Virus record (IMG/VR): IMGVR_UViG_3300036978_000139
Location: 1-37,202 of that record
Reading direction: 5' to 3' (one strand)
Length of the DNA: 37,202 nt
Source: a virus
The notes below the pieces were generated by a model. It was not told where the DNA came from. It made no database searches and saw only the letters and a program-made list of their open reading frames with translations. Below are positions 21,502 through 29,527 of the stretch, one piece after another; within the stretch, counting starts at the first letter, position 1, and the number at the start of each line of letters is the position of its first letter. Both the position numbers and the translations under genes were made by a program.

Positions 21502-21740
21502 GCTTCGTCCTCCTCCTCTTCTTCTTCTAGGTCTGGAAATAAAATACTGAAAGAATCGCTCGCTAGTCCCTCGACGGCGTATTTGTTGCCGAAGACAAAT
21601 TCCCCGTGCATGGTCTCCCCGCCTTGCTCCCACGATACGATGGTTAGCCCGCAGTCGTAATGCTCGGATAGCAATCGTTTCGCTTCCGCGAGTGCTTCTG
21701 TGCGCTCAGATTCAACCGTCGGTTGTTTCTTTTTTTTCAA
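21498..21740 (-). CDS. Small protein with acidic tail
   Basis: This 80-residue protein has a basic N-terminus (MKKKKQPTVESERT), a helix, and a central part with LTIVSWEQGGETMHGEFVFG. The tail DLEEEEEEDEA is strongly acidic. It is not recognised. It overlaps both neighbours by 4 nt (ATGA). The acidic tail could mimic DNA, as some anti-restriction proteins do, but eight or nine acidic residues are too few for a firm claim. Confidence 0.55.
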   Translation of the reverse strand: MKKKKQPTVESERTEALAEAKRLLSEHYDCGLTIVSWEQGGETMHGEFVFGNKYAVEGLASDSFSILFPDLEEEEEEDEA

Positions 21741-22210
21741 GCAAGTATGTCTATTTTTTTCGATACTCTAGTGCGTAAAATTGTGAGCATTTCCCGCTCG
21801 GTCATTCCTTTCGCCCAATGCGGACGAAGCTGATAGTGCGGCTCGTCAACAAACTTCCAGTCTCCTCCCCATTCAAGGCCGAGGCTCTTGCCGAGCGTGC
21901 CTAGCTCGTTGTAGATCGGATGCTCTCCGCAATACTCTTTGCCGCGAAAAATACCAATATCGAAAGCGATGCCGAAGTTGTGATTCGAGTGCCCCGCTGG
22001 TGCATTCGTGACCTTTTTCCCTGGAGTCGTGCGGCCCCTCGCATAGAGCGCATCTTGCTCCATATACGATCGCGTGCCGCTGATGATCTTAACGTCACAA
22101 CCAACCTTTGCAGAGATGACCTTTGCAACGCCTAGGAAGGCCCGCGCGGCCTTTTGTGCTTCGGGGTGGAGCGTTGCCAAGTTGATCTCGGATCGTTCGT
22201 CGAACGTCAT
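21737..22210 (-). CDS. M15-family L-alanyl-D-glutamate-type endopeptidase (endolysin)
   Basis: The protein has 157 residues. The zinc site reads GHSNHNFGIAFD (73-84: H77 and D84), with the second part VDEPHYQL (121-128: catalytic D122, ligand H125). The Arg/Ser segment IISGTRS (43-48) is also family-typical. Enzymes of the VanY/M15 group, such as the T5 endolysin, cut peptide stems in Gram-negative peptidoglycan. There is no signal peptide, so release depends on the adjacent holin-like proteins. No cell-wall binding domain is present, and the length is normal for the family. It overlaps the lipoprotein gene by 4 nt. Confidence 0.88.
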   Translation of the reverse strand: MTFDERSEINLATLHPEAQKAARAFLGVAKVISAKVGCDVKIISGTRSYMEQDALYARGRTTPGKKVTNAPAGHSNHNFGIAFDIGIFRGKEYCGEHPIYNELGTLGKSLGLEWGGDWKFVDEPHYQLRPHWAKGMTEREMLTILRTRVSKKIDILA

Positions 22211-22377
22211 TTATCGTGGAGAGTTTTTGAGAATTCTGGTGTGTAACAAAAAGTTCCGTAATCCGTCTTGACGCATAAAGCCGGATTATTGAATCCAGCG
22301 CATGAAGTCAGAAACGCCATTCCAAGAAACGCGAAGGAGAGAGCGATCATCCAAAGCGCAATGGTTCTTGCGTTCAT
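22207..22377 (-). CDS. Small lipoprotein of the lysis cassette, possible spanin
   Basis: This 56-residue protein has a signal peptide with hydrophobic core (ALWMIALSFAFLGMAFL) and a lipobox LTSC, predicting lipidation at C26. The mature part is about 30 residues and contains two further cysteines (LCVKTDYGTFCYT). It lies between a holin-like gene and the M15 endopeptidase, with 4-nt overlaps on both sides. This is the position of outer-membrane spanin (Rz1-type) subunits, though no inner-membrane partner is obvious. A Gram-negative host is implied. Confidence 0.65.
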   Translation of the reverse strand: MNARTIALWMIALSFAFLGMAFLTSCAGFNNPALCVKTDYGTFCYTPEFSKTLHDK

Positions 22378-22538
22378 TTTTCCTTACGGAAGATTTCGAT
22401 GAGTCCGATTATCGCGGCAAACGCCGCGCCTATCGCGTCCCACTTTGCTGGTTCCAAGCTCAAACCGGCAAGGGCTCCGATTATCGCGACCCCGCGAATG
22501 GTGGACGGCTCCTTCAATTTTGCGAATAGTGTTTTCAT
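22374..22538 (-). CDS. Small holin-like membrane protein
   Basis: The protein has 54 residues (MKTLFAKLKEPSTIRGVAII at the start). Two hydrophobic segments, about 15-28 and 35-49 (WDAIGAAFAAIIGLIEIF), flank a short polar loop, and the end is basic (RKEK). The pattern KLKEPSTIRG...EIFRKE is common in small phage proteins annotated as holins. Holins open the inner membrane at lysis. It overlaps its neighbours by 4 nt on both sides. Experimental holin activity cannot be judged from sequence. Confidence 0.65.
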   Translation of the reverse strand: MKTLFAKLKEPSTIRGVAIIGALAGLSLEPAKWDAIGAAFAAIIGLIEIFRKEK

Positions 22539-22702
22539 GGTTTTTTAGGTCGAGTCATTTTATACAGCGATACCGCACCGATGCAAATTCCCATCAGAAG
22601 CGAAAGAATGCGAAGCCATGCTTCGACTTCGGAGAACGATATCAGAACGGCGGCGGCGGGCGCGGACGTGCCGACGAGTGTGTGGAAAGCGTGGCTGTCC
22701 AT
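22535..22702 (-). CDS. Small membrane protein of the lysis cassette
   Basis: This 55-residue protein starts MDSHAFHTLVGTSAPAAAVL. One or two hydrophobic stretches are visible (AAAVLISF and LRILSLLMGICIGAVSLY), with the basic end KMTRPKKP. The ATG shares a base with the TAA of the preceding gene (TAATG), which fixes the start at 22702. Its length, topology and position make it a second holin or antiholin candidate. Confidence 0.58.
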   Translation of the reverse strand: MDSHAFHTLVGTSAPAAAVLISFSEVEAWLRILSLLMGICIGAVSLYKMTRPKKP

Positions 22703-24006
22703 TAACTCAGTCCGCCTTGGCTGATGAGTTCCTCGGTAAGCGTGCATGGCTGCAATATGATCGTGCTGCGCTCGCCTGCGGTCGTTAGCTCGATCTCGAT
22801 CTCGGTCGTGACCGATGTGGCGTTGAGCAACAGGTCGCGGACGCCGAACGTATTAAAATCAACGGATGCTGTCTTTCCTGCGGCTGCGCTCAAGCCGCTC
22901 TGGACTTGAAGTGTCGGCAAGTCGGTGAAGCCTTTGTCTCCGCTGAAATTGATGTCGTAGTAACTATTCTGAACTCCGACAACCGTAGCGTTGCCTGTGC
23001 CGATGCTATCGAGTGCTTGCAATGCCGTTTGGAGTTGCGCGGCGGTCGTGCCTGCGTCCAGCGGGGTTGTCTGCCGTAGGACGGTTGTGGCAACGCTCCC
23101 TGTCGTCACCGTGCCTGTGCCGGTCGTGATTGCTACGGCTCCAGCAGTTAGTCCAAGCAAAAACTCGGTTGTTTGCGGAATTGAGCGAACGAAATATTGG
23201 AGGCCAGCCGTGTATCCGGTGAGCGCGGTGAACCCTGTTAAAACGACAGGTTGGGCGAGCGTCAGGCCGTGGTTGCTCGTCGTAATAAATACGCCATCCG
23301 TGATCGTGCTTGCGATATCGACGTTGTAGGTCGGAACCGTGAAGCGATAGCTGCCGAGATACGGAGCACGCGAAAATGTCACGCGCTGAATTTCGTTGTT
23401 GAGCGTCGAACCTGTTAGCGTTGTTGCTACGCTGACCGTCATGGCTGTGCCGAGATCCGTCCAAGTCGGCTCGTAGACTGCGGGAGCAAGACGGAGTTGA
23501 AGCTCTTGAATTTCGGCGTTGGTGGCATCTCCTGCGAGCCGCTCGTCGATGAGAGCGGTCGTGGTTGGAATTAGTCTGGCGAAGTTCCCTGTAATTGCGC
23601 CCTGCGTTCCTGCGCTGTTGAACGATACAACGAAATTGGTTGCCATCGTGCCGTCAACGCTGACCGACCCTGCGGCGGTAATTGTCGAGAGCGAGTTGAG
23701 AGCTGACGAAATCGCGCCTGCGGTCGCGCTGAACGCGATTGCTCCGCTGGTCTGACCGCCGAAGGACAGCGTGAATGTTCCGCTGGCTGGAACTCCTGTG
23801 CGGCTTCCTACGCCGAATTTTACATCCGTTCCGGTGTAGTCGATCACATTAAACGGAGCGGATACGTTGCCTGTCGCCTCCAGAAAATAAAGGTTGATCG
23901 CGCCGTTGTCGCCCTTGACGAATCGTTGCGTTGTAGCCGGTGCTAGACTCGTTAGGCTGGTCGCCAATCGGCGGTTGGTAGTGTCAATAAATAGGTCGCG
24001 TGCCAT
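22702..24006 (-). CDS. Tail-region beta-sandwich structural protein
   Basis: The protein has 434 residues, rich in Thr, Gly, Ala and Val. The N-terminus (ARDLFIDTTNRRLATSLTSL) and ATTQRFVKGDNGAINLYFLE form a domain I recall from distal tail or baseplate-region proteins of environmental phages. Central and C-terminal parts contain filamin-like repeats with FTLSFGGQTSGAIAF and a segment YDINFSGDKGFTDLPTL. No enzyme motif is seen. It follows the tail tip genes and precedes lysis genes, so it is likely a tail fibre or receptor-contacting protein. The start is at 24006, directly after the TAA of its neighbour. Confidence 0.62.
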   Translation of the reverse strand: MARDLFIDTTNRRLATSLTSLAPATTQRFVKGDNGAINLYFLEATGNVSAPFNVIDYTGTDVKFGVGSRTGVPASGTFTLSFGGQTSGAIAFSATAGAISSALNSLSTITAAGSVSVDGTMATNFVVSFNSAGTQGAITGNFARLIPTTTALIDERLAGDATNAEIQELQLRLAPAVYEPTWTDLGTAMTVSVATTLTGSTLNNEIQRVTFSRAPYLGSYRFTVPTYNVDIASTITDGVFITTSNHGLTLAQPVVLTGFTALTGYTAGLQYFVRSIPQTTEFLLGLTAGAVAITTGTGTVTTGSVATTVLRQTTPLDAGTTAAQLQTALQALDSIGTGNATVVGVQNSYYDINFSGDKGFTDLPTLQVQSGLSAAAGKTASVDFNTFGVRDLLLNATSVTTEIEIELTTAGERSTIILQPCTLTEELISQGGLS

Positions 24007-24273
24007 TTATTCGGGTGTTTTGTCAACAGCTTCCCATTTCCCTATCGGGCACTTTTCGGTCGCCATGCGGAGTTTTGCCCATGTGCTGCATCCGCACTTA
24101 CGACAGCGGCCCGTGTTGTGCAGCGCGGTGGCGTCCCATTCGGGGCAGGCTTTGCAGATGTCTTGTCGAGTGGCGAGTGCTTCGGGCGGCGTGGTGGCGA
24201 AGCCTGCGCGAGCGAAGCGATGCGCGGCGTGGCCGAATCGGGCGAGCATTTGGGCGCGGCGTTCGGCTATCAT
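24007..24273 (-). CDS. Cys-rich zinc-finger-like small protein
   Basis: The protein has 88 residues. A basic helix (MIAERRAQMLARFGHAA) precedes a metal-binding region: ICKACPEWD, GRCRKCGCSTWAKLRMA and TEKCPIGKW. About seven cysteines are spaced as in small zinc ribbons. Relatives with a CPxGKW ending occur in phage tail-tip regions. The role is unknown; it may be a structural or assembly factor. It overlaps the upstream gene by 4 nt (ATGA). Confidence 0.65.
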   Translation of the reverse strand: MIAERRAQMLARFGHAAHRFARAGFATTPPEALATRQDICKACPEWDATALHNTGRCRKCGCSTWAKLRMATEKCPIGKWEAVDKTPE

Positions 24274-24767
24274 GAGAATACAAATACTGCTTTAGAGGAT
24301 GGTCGGCCATACCATGAATATGGATACCAGTAAAAAGCAGGGAGAGTGATGCCGTTTATCTTAAAATCCGTTTTGTTTGAAGTAAGCCCCAATACGTCAC
24401 CACAATATCCAGAATATGTTGGGACCTCGTCTTGCCCCTCTTCATTACGATGCCAAAAACCCATTAAAAAACATGGCGACCCTCTTTGATAAACAAAATA
24501 GCCGAAAAAAGGACTGCCATATCCTGACCATTCCGCGTATACTTGATCATCAATTATTTCAAAGTAAGCAGCGGTTGAACCAAATAGAGTGCATTGAGAT
24601 GCACTTGTAAGATTATTAAGTATGTTGTAAATTCTGCTTGGCACTTTAACCATATCACACGGGCACACCACAGGAGCACCACAACACGCGCAATTCACAG
24701 CGCGAAGGCCGTTGTCGGTTTTGGTCTTGATCGCTCCTTCTGGTGTGCGGCCTAGAATCATGGGCAT
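24270..24767 (-). CDS. Cys- and aromatic-rich tail-region protein
   Basis: This 165-residue protein starts MPMILGRTPEGAIKTKTDNG. An N-terminal cluster, VNCACCGAPVVCPCDMVK, holds five cysteines and could bind a metal. The rest is unusually rich in Tyr, Phe, Trp and Gly (WSGYGSPFFGYFVYQRGSP and PAFYWYPYSWYGRPS). Such aromatic content suits a sugar-binding surface. The start could be the ATG at 24767 or two codons later; both overlap the previous gene. It is AT-rich relative to its neighbours. Family not recognised. Confidence 0.6.
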   Translation of the reverse strand: MPMILGRTPEGAIKTKTDNGLRAVNCACCGAPVVCPCDMVKVPSRIYNILNNLTSASQCTLFGSTAAYFEIIDDQVYAEWSGYGSPFFGYFVYQRGSPCFLMGFWHRNEEGQDEVPTYSGYCGDVLGLTSNKTDFKINGITLPAFYWYPYSWYGRPSSKAVFVFS

Positions 24768-25030
24768 TCTTCGGTTGCAATCCAAGTAAGCCCGCCGCTT
24801 ATCGCGCCTAGAACATATGTGCCGCCGCTTGGAACGGCAGGGATTTTAAGTTTTCGACTTTGATGTTCTCCAATGCGAACAGTTTCCACTAATGAGTCAT
24901 CCGCATCAAGAGCGGCCATTGCAAAATCTTTCATGAGGTCGCCAGCGGATATTTGCGTCGGGTATCCGCCACCGCCTGCGACTTTTGCGGCTTTTACCTT
25001 GTTCTCGAAATCAACTGGAAATGTTATCAT
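24758..25030 (-). CDS. Small tail-tip protein
   Basis: This 90-residue protein starts MITFPVDFENKVKAAKVAGG. It contains a helical segment (SAGDLMKDFAMAALDADDS) and a final beta region (PSGGTYVLGAISGGLTWIAT). It is not recognised. The ATG at 25030 is chosen because the longer frame would extend into the preceding gene. Its stop overlaps the next start by about 10 nt. Position among tail-tip genes is the only functional clue. Confidence 0.6.
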   Translation of the reverse strand: MITFPVDFENKVKAAKVAGGGGYPTQISAGDLMKDFAMAALDADDSLVETVRIGEHQSRKLKIPAVPSGGTYVLGAISGGLTWIATEECP

Positions 25031-25031
25031 T

Positions 25032-25649
25032 TTAAAATTCCAAAACTTGAACTCCACTTATTGCAACTGTAATCTCTTCAAACTCTCCGTACGACTGCGA
25101 CTGATAGTTAATAACGGCTGGCCGCCAGCTCCCCGATAGTGCGGCAAATCCTTGAACTAAAACGGGCCTAAAATCATCGCCAGAAGTAATGTCAGCATTA
25201 AAATCATATTGCTCGCTTGCGGTTAAAACTCTTTTTACAATCTTTGTTTTTAAGCGATATACACCAGTCTTCGTGTATGCAGCTAATATTACGACACCAT
25301 TGACAATAAGTTCTGGCACAGATTGAGAAAATGTCGTCGTGCTATATTCATACCGTGATATTCCTCTCGTATTTGCTCGGCCATATCCATTAACAATAAA
25401 GTCTGTCATGCCGTCTGGACGCACATTTTCAGAAACATTTGGGAAAATCCGAATTGAGTCAACGGAACGGATATCTGTATTTGTTGGAAATACATCGCCA
25501 ACTTCAAGACTAGACCTAAACCTGTTAGATAGATCCGTTCTTCCAACGAATGTTTGAGAGACTTGGATTAAACCGCTATCGTAATAATTAACCGTTCTAG
25601 GTAATATTTCGATTAGGGATCCTGCATTTTTTTCATAAATTGTTTGCAT
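25032..25649 (-). CDS. Distal tail/tail-tip candidate
   Basis: This 205-residue protein is the first gene after the tape measure. It is beta-rich with alternating hydrophobic residues (QVSQTFVGRTDLSNRFRSSL, later GISRYEYSTTTFSQSVPELI and YGEFEEITVAISGVQVLEF). The position is that of distal tail or tail-tip hub proteins in siphoviruses. No known signature is definite. It starts 4 nt after the tape measure stop with no clear ribosome-binding site. Confidence 0.55.
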   Translation of the reverse strand: MQTIYEKNAGSLIEILPRTVNYYDSGLIQVSQTFVGRTDLSNRFRSSLEVGDVFPTNTDIRSVDSIRIFPNVSENVRPDGMTDFIVNGYGRANTRGISRYEYSTTTFSQSVPELIVNGVVILAAYTKTGVYRLKTKIVKRVLTASEQYDFNADITSGDDFRPVLVQGFAALSGSWRPAVINYQSQSYGEFEEITVAISGVQVLEF

Positions 25650-25653
25650 AATC

Positions 25654-28053
25654 TTAAGTGCTTAACGCTGCTGTCGGTAATTTTGGTTCAATCTTTTCAA
25701 TCAATTTAAGGATAGATTTAACCATGTCATCAAGTTTCATTGGCTTATCTTTTTCTGCGGATTTCGCTTCACCCTCTTTTTTCATGCCTTCCCCTAGTCC
25801 TTTTTTAGCAGATTCCAAGCTCTTGCTCATCTTGTCGCTTGGGAATTGGCCTTCGGTTCGGATTTTGTAAAGCTCATCACGCATTTCAGATGACGTTTTC
25901 CCCATCGTATCTAGTCCGTAATCTTTCGCAATGTCCGAAAGTGCCCTTCTATCGGTTCCAGATCCAACTCCTCGAATCATCGCCTCCTGCTCTCTGGTTC
26001 TAATCTGCGCTCCCGTTGCTTCAGCAGCTGCATAAGCCCCTTTACTGATTTGCTCTTGTGCTCTCTTCATTAATGCTCCGCTTGGGTCGATTGCTTCAGA
26101 TTCTTGGCGTGCTTTAATATCTGTTCCGATCTTGGTGGCAAGAGATTTTTGCACTCGCTCGGCCTCGCGTGCGGCACGAGCAATCTCGTTTGCCATTTTC
26201 GTGGCCTCACCTTCTCCGAATCCTGTCTTTTTTAAATCCTCAATTGTTTTGCGAAGTGATTCTGCATTTTTTAATGCTTCTGATTCTTGGAAATTCCCAG
26301 CCGCAATCGCGTTGTTAATTGCAAGCTGCGCGGCGTTCTCTTCACGTTTGAGCCTCAAGACCTCTTCAAGTTTTGCTTGTTTTTCCTCTTCAGCTTTTGC
26401 GGATTTTACAGCGTCTTCTGCCGCTTTAGATTGGCCTTTTTTGTATTCGTCAAAGTATTTGCGCGCCTCCTGCTCGGCTGCCGCTTGCTCTTTTGTTGTC
26501 TCACTCACAGCGGTCGTCTGTTTGTCTTGCGATTTTGTGATACTTTGCGTCAGTCGATCAATTTCCTGCTGGTGCTTTTCTAAGTCTGTAAACAGCGGAG
26601 GAACGCCAGCCATGTTTTCTTTAAAATTCTGCGGGATATTGCCCATCGACTCACCTGCTTTTTCCGCTGCAAGTTGTGCAGCGATAGGTATGCGTTGCAA
26701 TGCCAAATCTGCCGATAATGCCCCTGCATCAGCACTGTCTTTTAGTCCTTCGGCAATCCTACTAAAAGCTGGGCCGAGATTCGTGAAAGTTTCAAATAGC
26801 GTTCCTGACACCACTTTCTTTATGTAGCCGGCAACAAAATCAAATGTTGACGTTATAGTCATAATCAATGGACTGCTTGATGCGAATTGATCTTTTATAA
26901 AATCCCCAATTGTTTTGAAAGCCGCGACCATATTGGTGTAAACGCTGTTTGCGGTCTCTTTAAATTGCAGTTGGATTGCCTGTCCTACAATTTTAAATGC
27001 CGTGCCCATTTCGCCAGCATCAATAGCATCTACGGCGGCCTGGAATCCCTTCATTCCTTCGCCCGCCCCTGTAAAAAACCCTGCTAGTTCTTGGCCTAGC
27101 TTTGCCGCATCAATGCGAGTTAATGCCGTTGTTAGCGCATCCAATGCCGGTTTTACTTTGTCGATAATTCCAGCCGCAAATTCAACAAATTTTCCACTAA
27201 TAATAACAACTGCATCAGATATCCGGTCAAATTGCTTTGCGCCTTCTTTCATTATTTGCGGAAGCGTTCCTAATTGAGACTTTGCCGTGTCAATCTCACC
27301 ATCCATGTCGGCAAACATCTGATTCAATGCACCGCCAGATTTACCAAATATCTCCATCGAGACGGCGGCACGCTCCGCAGGATCGGGAATTCCAGCAATC
27401 GCTTTTCCTATTGCGCGGAGTTGCTCGTCTGGTGATAAGCTTTGAAGCGTAGAAAGCGGGATACCTAGTTTCGTAAACGCATCAGCCGCCTTGCTGCTCC
27501 CATCGCCAGCGTCAACAATGGCCTTTTGCATTTTATTTAGAATAGGCCCAAGTGAATCGGCCCCGACTCCTGTATTTTGGAATGCTCGCTCCAAGATCAA
27601 AAGTTGATCAACAGCAACCCCCGTGCGGTCTGAAAGCTCTGCAAGCCTTCCGCCCATATTCAAAGCATCCCCAAAACTCTGCACGGTCTTTTGAGCAACG
27701 GCAAACGCCGCCTCGATCGCCATTGATCCAACTTTAGCAGCGGCTCCGGCGAGCGTTGCGCCTACGGCTATTTTCCCAAAACCAATTTCTCCCTTTTTCC
27801 CTGTGTCCTCTGCCGCTGTTCCAAGGGCCTTTACTTGGGTTGTCGTGCCTTGCGACTGGTCGCCGATGGCCTTGATGTTTTTCTCCATCGACGTCACTTG
27901 ACCGATGCGCTTCATCGTTCCTTCAAGTTCGGTCATGGACAGCTCGCCGCCTTTAACCTTGTCTTTGAGGCTATTTAATTCCCCCTGAACGGCCTTTAGT
28001 GTCTTCTCAAGTCCTGTGTCTGTTGCTCCAAATTCTACGGTTACGTCTGCCAT
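25654..28053 (-). CDS. Tape measure protein
   Basis: The 799-residue protein is the longest in the genome and almost entirely helical. An N-terminal coiled coil (GLEKTLKAVQGELNSLKDKV) precedes a Gly/Ala-rich hydrophobic region (GKIAVGATLAGAAAKVGSMA) and the tape-measure signature DRTGVAVDQLLILERAFQ, NTGVGADSLGPILNKM and RAAVSMEIFGKSGG. Long Glu/Lys/Ala coiled coils and a C-terminal charged tail follow. It sets tail length and is ejected with DNA. At about 1.5 Angstrom per residue the tail would be near 120 nm (rule-of-thumb inference). It lies after the tail chaperones, as in most siphoviruses. Confidence 0.92.
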   Translation of the reverse strand: MADVTVEFGATDTGLEKTLKAVQGELNSLKDKVKGGELSMTELEGTMKRIGQVTSMEKNIKAIGDQSQGTTTQVKALGTAAEDTGKKGEIGFGKIAVGATLAGAAAKVGSMAIEAAFAVAQKTVQSFGDALNMGGRLAELSDRTGVAVDQLLILERAFQNTGVGADSLGPILNKMQKAIVDAGDGSSKAADAFTKLGIPLSTLQSLSPDEQLRAIGKAIAGIPDPAERAAVSMEIFGKSGGALNQMFADMDGEIDTAKSQLGTLPQIMKEGAKQFDRISDAVVIISGKFVEFAAGIIDKVKPALDALTTALTRIDAAKLGQELAGFFTGAGEGMKGFQAAVDAIDAGEMGTAFKIVGQAIQLQFKETANSVYTNMVAAFKTIGDFIKDQFASSSPLIMTITSTFDFVAGYIKKVVSGTLFETFTNLGPAFSRIAEGLKDSADAGALSADLALQRIPIAAQLAAEKAGESMGNIPQNFKENMAGVPPLFTDLEKHQQEIDRLTQSITKSQDKQTTAVSETTKEQAAAEQEARKYFDEYKKGQSKAAEDAVKSAKAEEEKQAKLEEVLRLKREENAAQLAINNAIAAGNFQESEALKNAESLRKTIEDLKKTGFGEGEATKMANEIARAAREAERVQKSLATKIGTDIKARQESEAIDPSGALMKRAQEQISKGAYAAAEATGAQIRTREQEAMIRGVGSGTDRRALSDIAKDYGLDTMGKTSSEMRDELYKIRTEGQFPSDKMSKSLESAKKGLGEGMKKEGEAKSAEKDKPMKLDDMVKSILKLIEKIEPKLPTAALST

Positions 28054-28057
28054 ATCG

Positions 28058-28912
28058 TTATGTTTCTATTAGCCCTTTTTGTCTCTTTTTTAAGATAGCT
28101 TCCATTTGCTTTTTCATCTTTGTTGCAACAACTGATTTGGCGCGTAGCTCCTCGCTCGCTGGAATAACATTGCTTGCCCAGGGGATATTGTTTGTCATTT
28201 CAACCCTTGGATTTTTTAAGTCCGATGTCATGTCCTGCACGCGCCCGTTATCGAAGTCGCCGGTATGCCTTGTGACCCATTTCGGAAAGCCTGCGGTGAG
28301 ACTTCCTTTATTCACTTTTTTGAGCTTCAAAGCGCACGATGCCCATCCTGCCTTGGCAATACCTACCTTTTTCAAGACAGACTCTTTGTAAGCGTTCATC
28401 GTGGACTCGCTCACAAACATTTTGTCCAAGAATTTCCAGCGTCCGATAGTCCGATCCCGCGAGCCTGCGGATGACATCTTGCCATTCACAAAAAACTTCT
28501 TGTGGAATGATCGCATATCCGACTGCGACGCATCGGGCCGAAAATAGCTTTTCTCTGTCCCGTAGGCGTAGCCGTCTTTTCCAATGAATAAGCGGACGTT
28601 TTCGCCTGTTTTATACCAAGCGTATCCACCGGCATCCTTCATCGCATCGCCGATGATGCCAAAAATTCCAACGCGGCGCCGCGAATGCACAGCACTTGAT
28701 GATCTGCCCCCGACGAGATCGCGAGTGATCGCCTTTTCCCCTGTCAGTTTAGCCTTGTCATCCGCACCGAACGGCTGCGTGCGCCTAGCCAACTCCACGC
28801 AAAGCAAACGAGCGTTGAGCATAACGGCGTCAGGAATCGTGACTTCGCGGATCGTCGCGTAGTCTTTCATGATCTGCTCAAATTTCACATTCTCGAATTT
28901 GAATTTTGCCAT
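28058..28912 (-). CDS. Hypothetical tail-assembly region protein
   Basis: This 284-residue basic protein begins MAKFKFENVKFEQIMKDYAT. It has a helical N-terminus (VMLNARLLCVELARRTQPFG), a central region with aromatic residues (GYAWYKTGENVRLFIGKDGY) and a Lys-rich C-terminal helix ending ILKKRQKGLIET. The ATG at 28912 is used because the upstream 15 codons overlap the frameshift part of the chaperone gene and look like shadow. It overlaps that gene by 35 nt. The position between chaperones and tape measure is unusual. Function unknown; virion or tail assembly is likely. Confidence 0.62.
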   Translation of the reverse strand: MAKFKFENVKFEQIMKDYATIREVTIPDAVMLNARLLCVELARRTQPFGADDKAKLTGEKAITRDLVGGRSSSAVHSRRRVGIFGIIGDAMKDAGGYAWYKTGENVRLFIGKDGYAYGTEKSYFRPDASQSDMRSFHKKFFVNGKMSSAGSRDRTIGRWKFLDKMFVSESTMNAYKESVLKKVGIAKAGWASCALKLKKVNKGSLTAGFPKWVTRHTGDFDNGRVQDMTSDLKNPRVEMTNNIPWASNVIPASEELRAKSVVATKMKKQMEAILKKRQKGLIET

Positions 28913-29527
28913 ATTTAGCCAAGGTGTCTTCAATAGTGGCGAGAGCGTCAACATCAACGCTAGCCTTATTATTCGCCCACGCGGAATGCCGTCCGTTTAC
29001 GTAGTCGTCTGCGTGTAGGATTTGAAGACCTACCGAAAACGGCAGTTCCTCCATGATCTCTCGAAAGCCCCAACCCGTGGCTTTTACTAGCCGGTAAGCA
29101 TATACCGCAAGCCAGTTGGGGCGGTTTAGTTTCCCGATCCTGAGCCTTCACCGCTCTCGGATGATGGAGATGATGCGTTGTAAAGGTCGAAGGCTACGCC
29201 CATCGCTTCTGACATTACACCAGTTTCGTGATGGTGAGTCATGTTCTTTTCAATCCAAGAATCTACGGAATTAGTGAACGTGTCGCGATCATTTACAACC
29301 CCACGAATCACGCTGGTCGGCTCGGAGTGAAGGAAAGTAAATGCAGCCGCTTTCCAAACTGGATCCATATTGCCGCTGAAAATCTCGTTGCGTTGCATCC
29401 ATGAGATAGTAAGCGCCGTGATAGGTCGCAGGGTGCGTCCGTTTACTTTCTTCGGCCCGTCTTCCATCGCTTGAATGCGGAGAATTTCGTCGTCTTTTAC
29501 TAGGTCTGTGTTTTGTGTCTTTTTCAT
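28878..29527 (-). CDS. Tail assembly chaperone GT form, made by -1 frameshift
   Basis: The first 133 codons are the G form. At G GGA AAC (29135-29129), immediately before the TAA stop, a -1 slip continues into a frame that reads GKLNRPNWLAVYAYRLVKA, then GWGFREIMEELPFSVGLQIL and HADDYVNGRHSAWANN. It stops at TGA 28878, adding 83 residues for a total of 216. As with lambda gpG/gpGT, the longer form would bind the tape measure and tail tube subunits. The extension has good protein character and lies one gene before the tape measure, which supports a real product. Only a small fraction of ribosomes would shift. Confidence 0.78.
29104..29135 (-). other. -1 frameshift signal of the tail chaperone gene
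   Basis: Slippery heptamer G GGA AAC (29135-29129) is followed by TAA and then a hairpin with ACCGC/GCGGT arms (29125-29121 with 29108-29104, 12-nt loop). The heptamer is of the same class as lambda's G GGA AAG, in the same gene position. Confidence 0.78.
29126..29527 (-). CDS. Tail assembly chaperone, G form
   Basis: This 133-residue protein is the zero-frame product of the chaperone gene. It starts MKKTQNTDLVKDDEILRIQA, is mostly helical (ITALTISWMQRNEIFSGNMD), and ends in a Ser/Gly/Glu-rich linker (SSPSSESGEGSGSGN), as expected of a hinge to the T part. The stop codon directly follows the slippery sequence. It is needed in excess over the GT form for tail assembly in lambda-like systems. 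Its start shares a base with the stop of the preceding gene. Confidence 0.78.
   Translation of the reverse strand: MKKTQNTDLVKDDEILRIQAMEDGPKKVNGRTLRPITALTISWMQRNEIFSGNMDPVWKAAAFTFLHSEPTSVIRGVVNDRDTFTNSVDSWIEKNMTHHHETGVMSEAMGVAFDLYNASSPSSESGEGSGSGN

Noticed and set aside
24007-24310. Alternative Arg-rich frames over the Cys-rich small gene
   Set aside because: Both strands give Arg/His-rich shadows. Only the frame with regular Cys pairs and ATGA coupling looks real.
26132-26827. Plus-strand open frame of 231 codons opposite the tape measure
   Set aside because: Its Ser/Ala/Phe-rich composition is the antisense of the Lys/Glu/Ala-rich coiled coil. It is a shadow.
28969-29151. Separate 60-codon gene after the tail chaperone
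   Set aside because: It is in the wrong frame. The convincing protein in this interval is the -1 frame extension of the chaperone.
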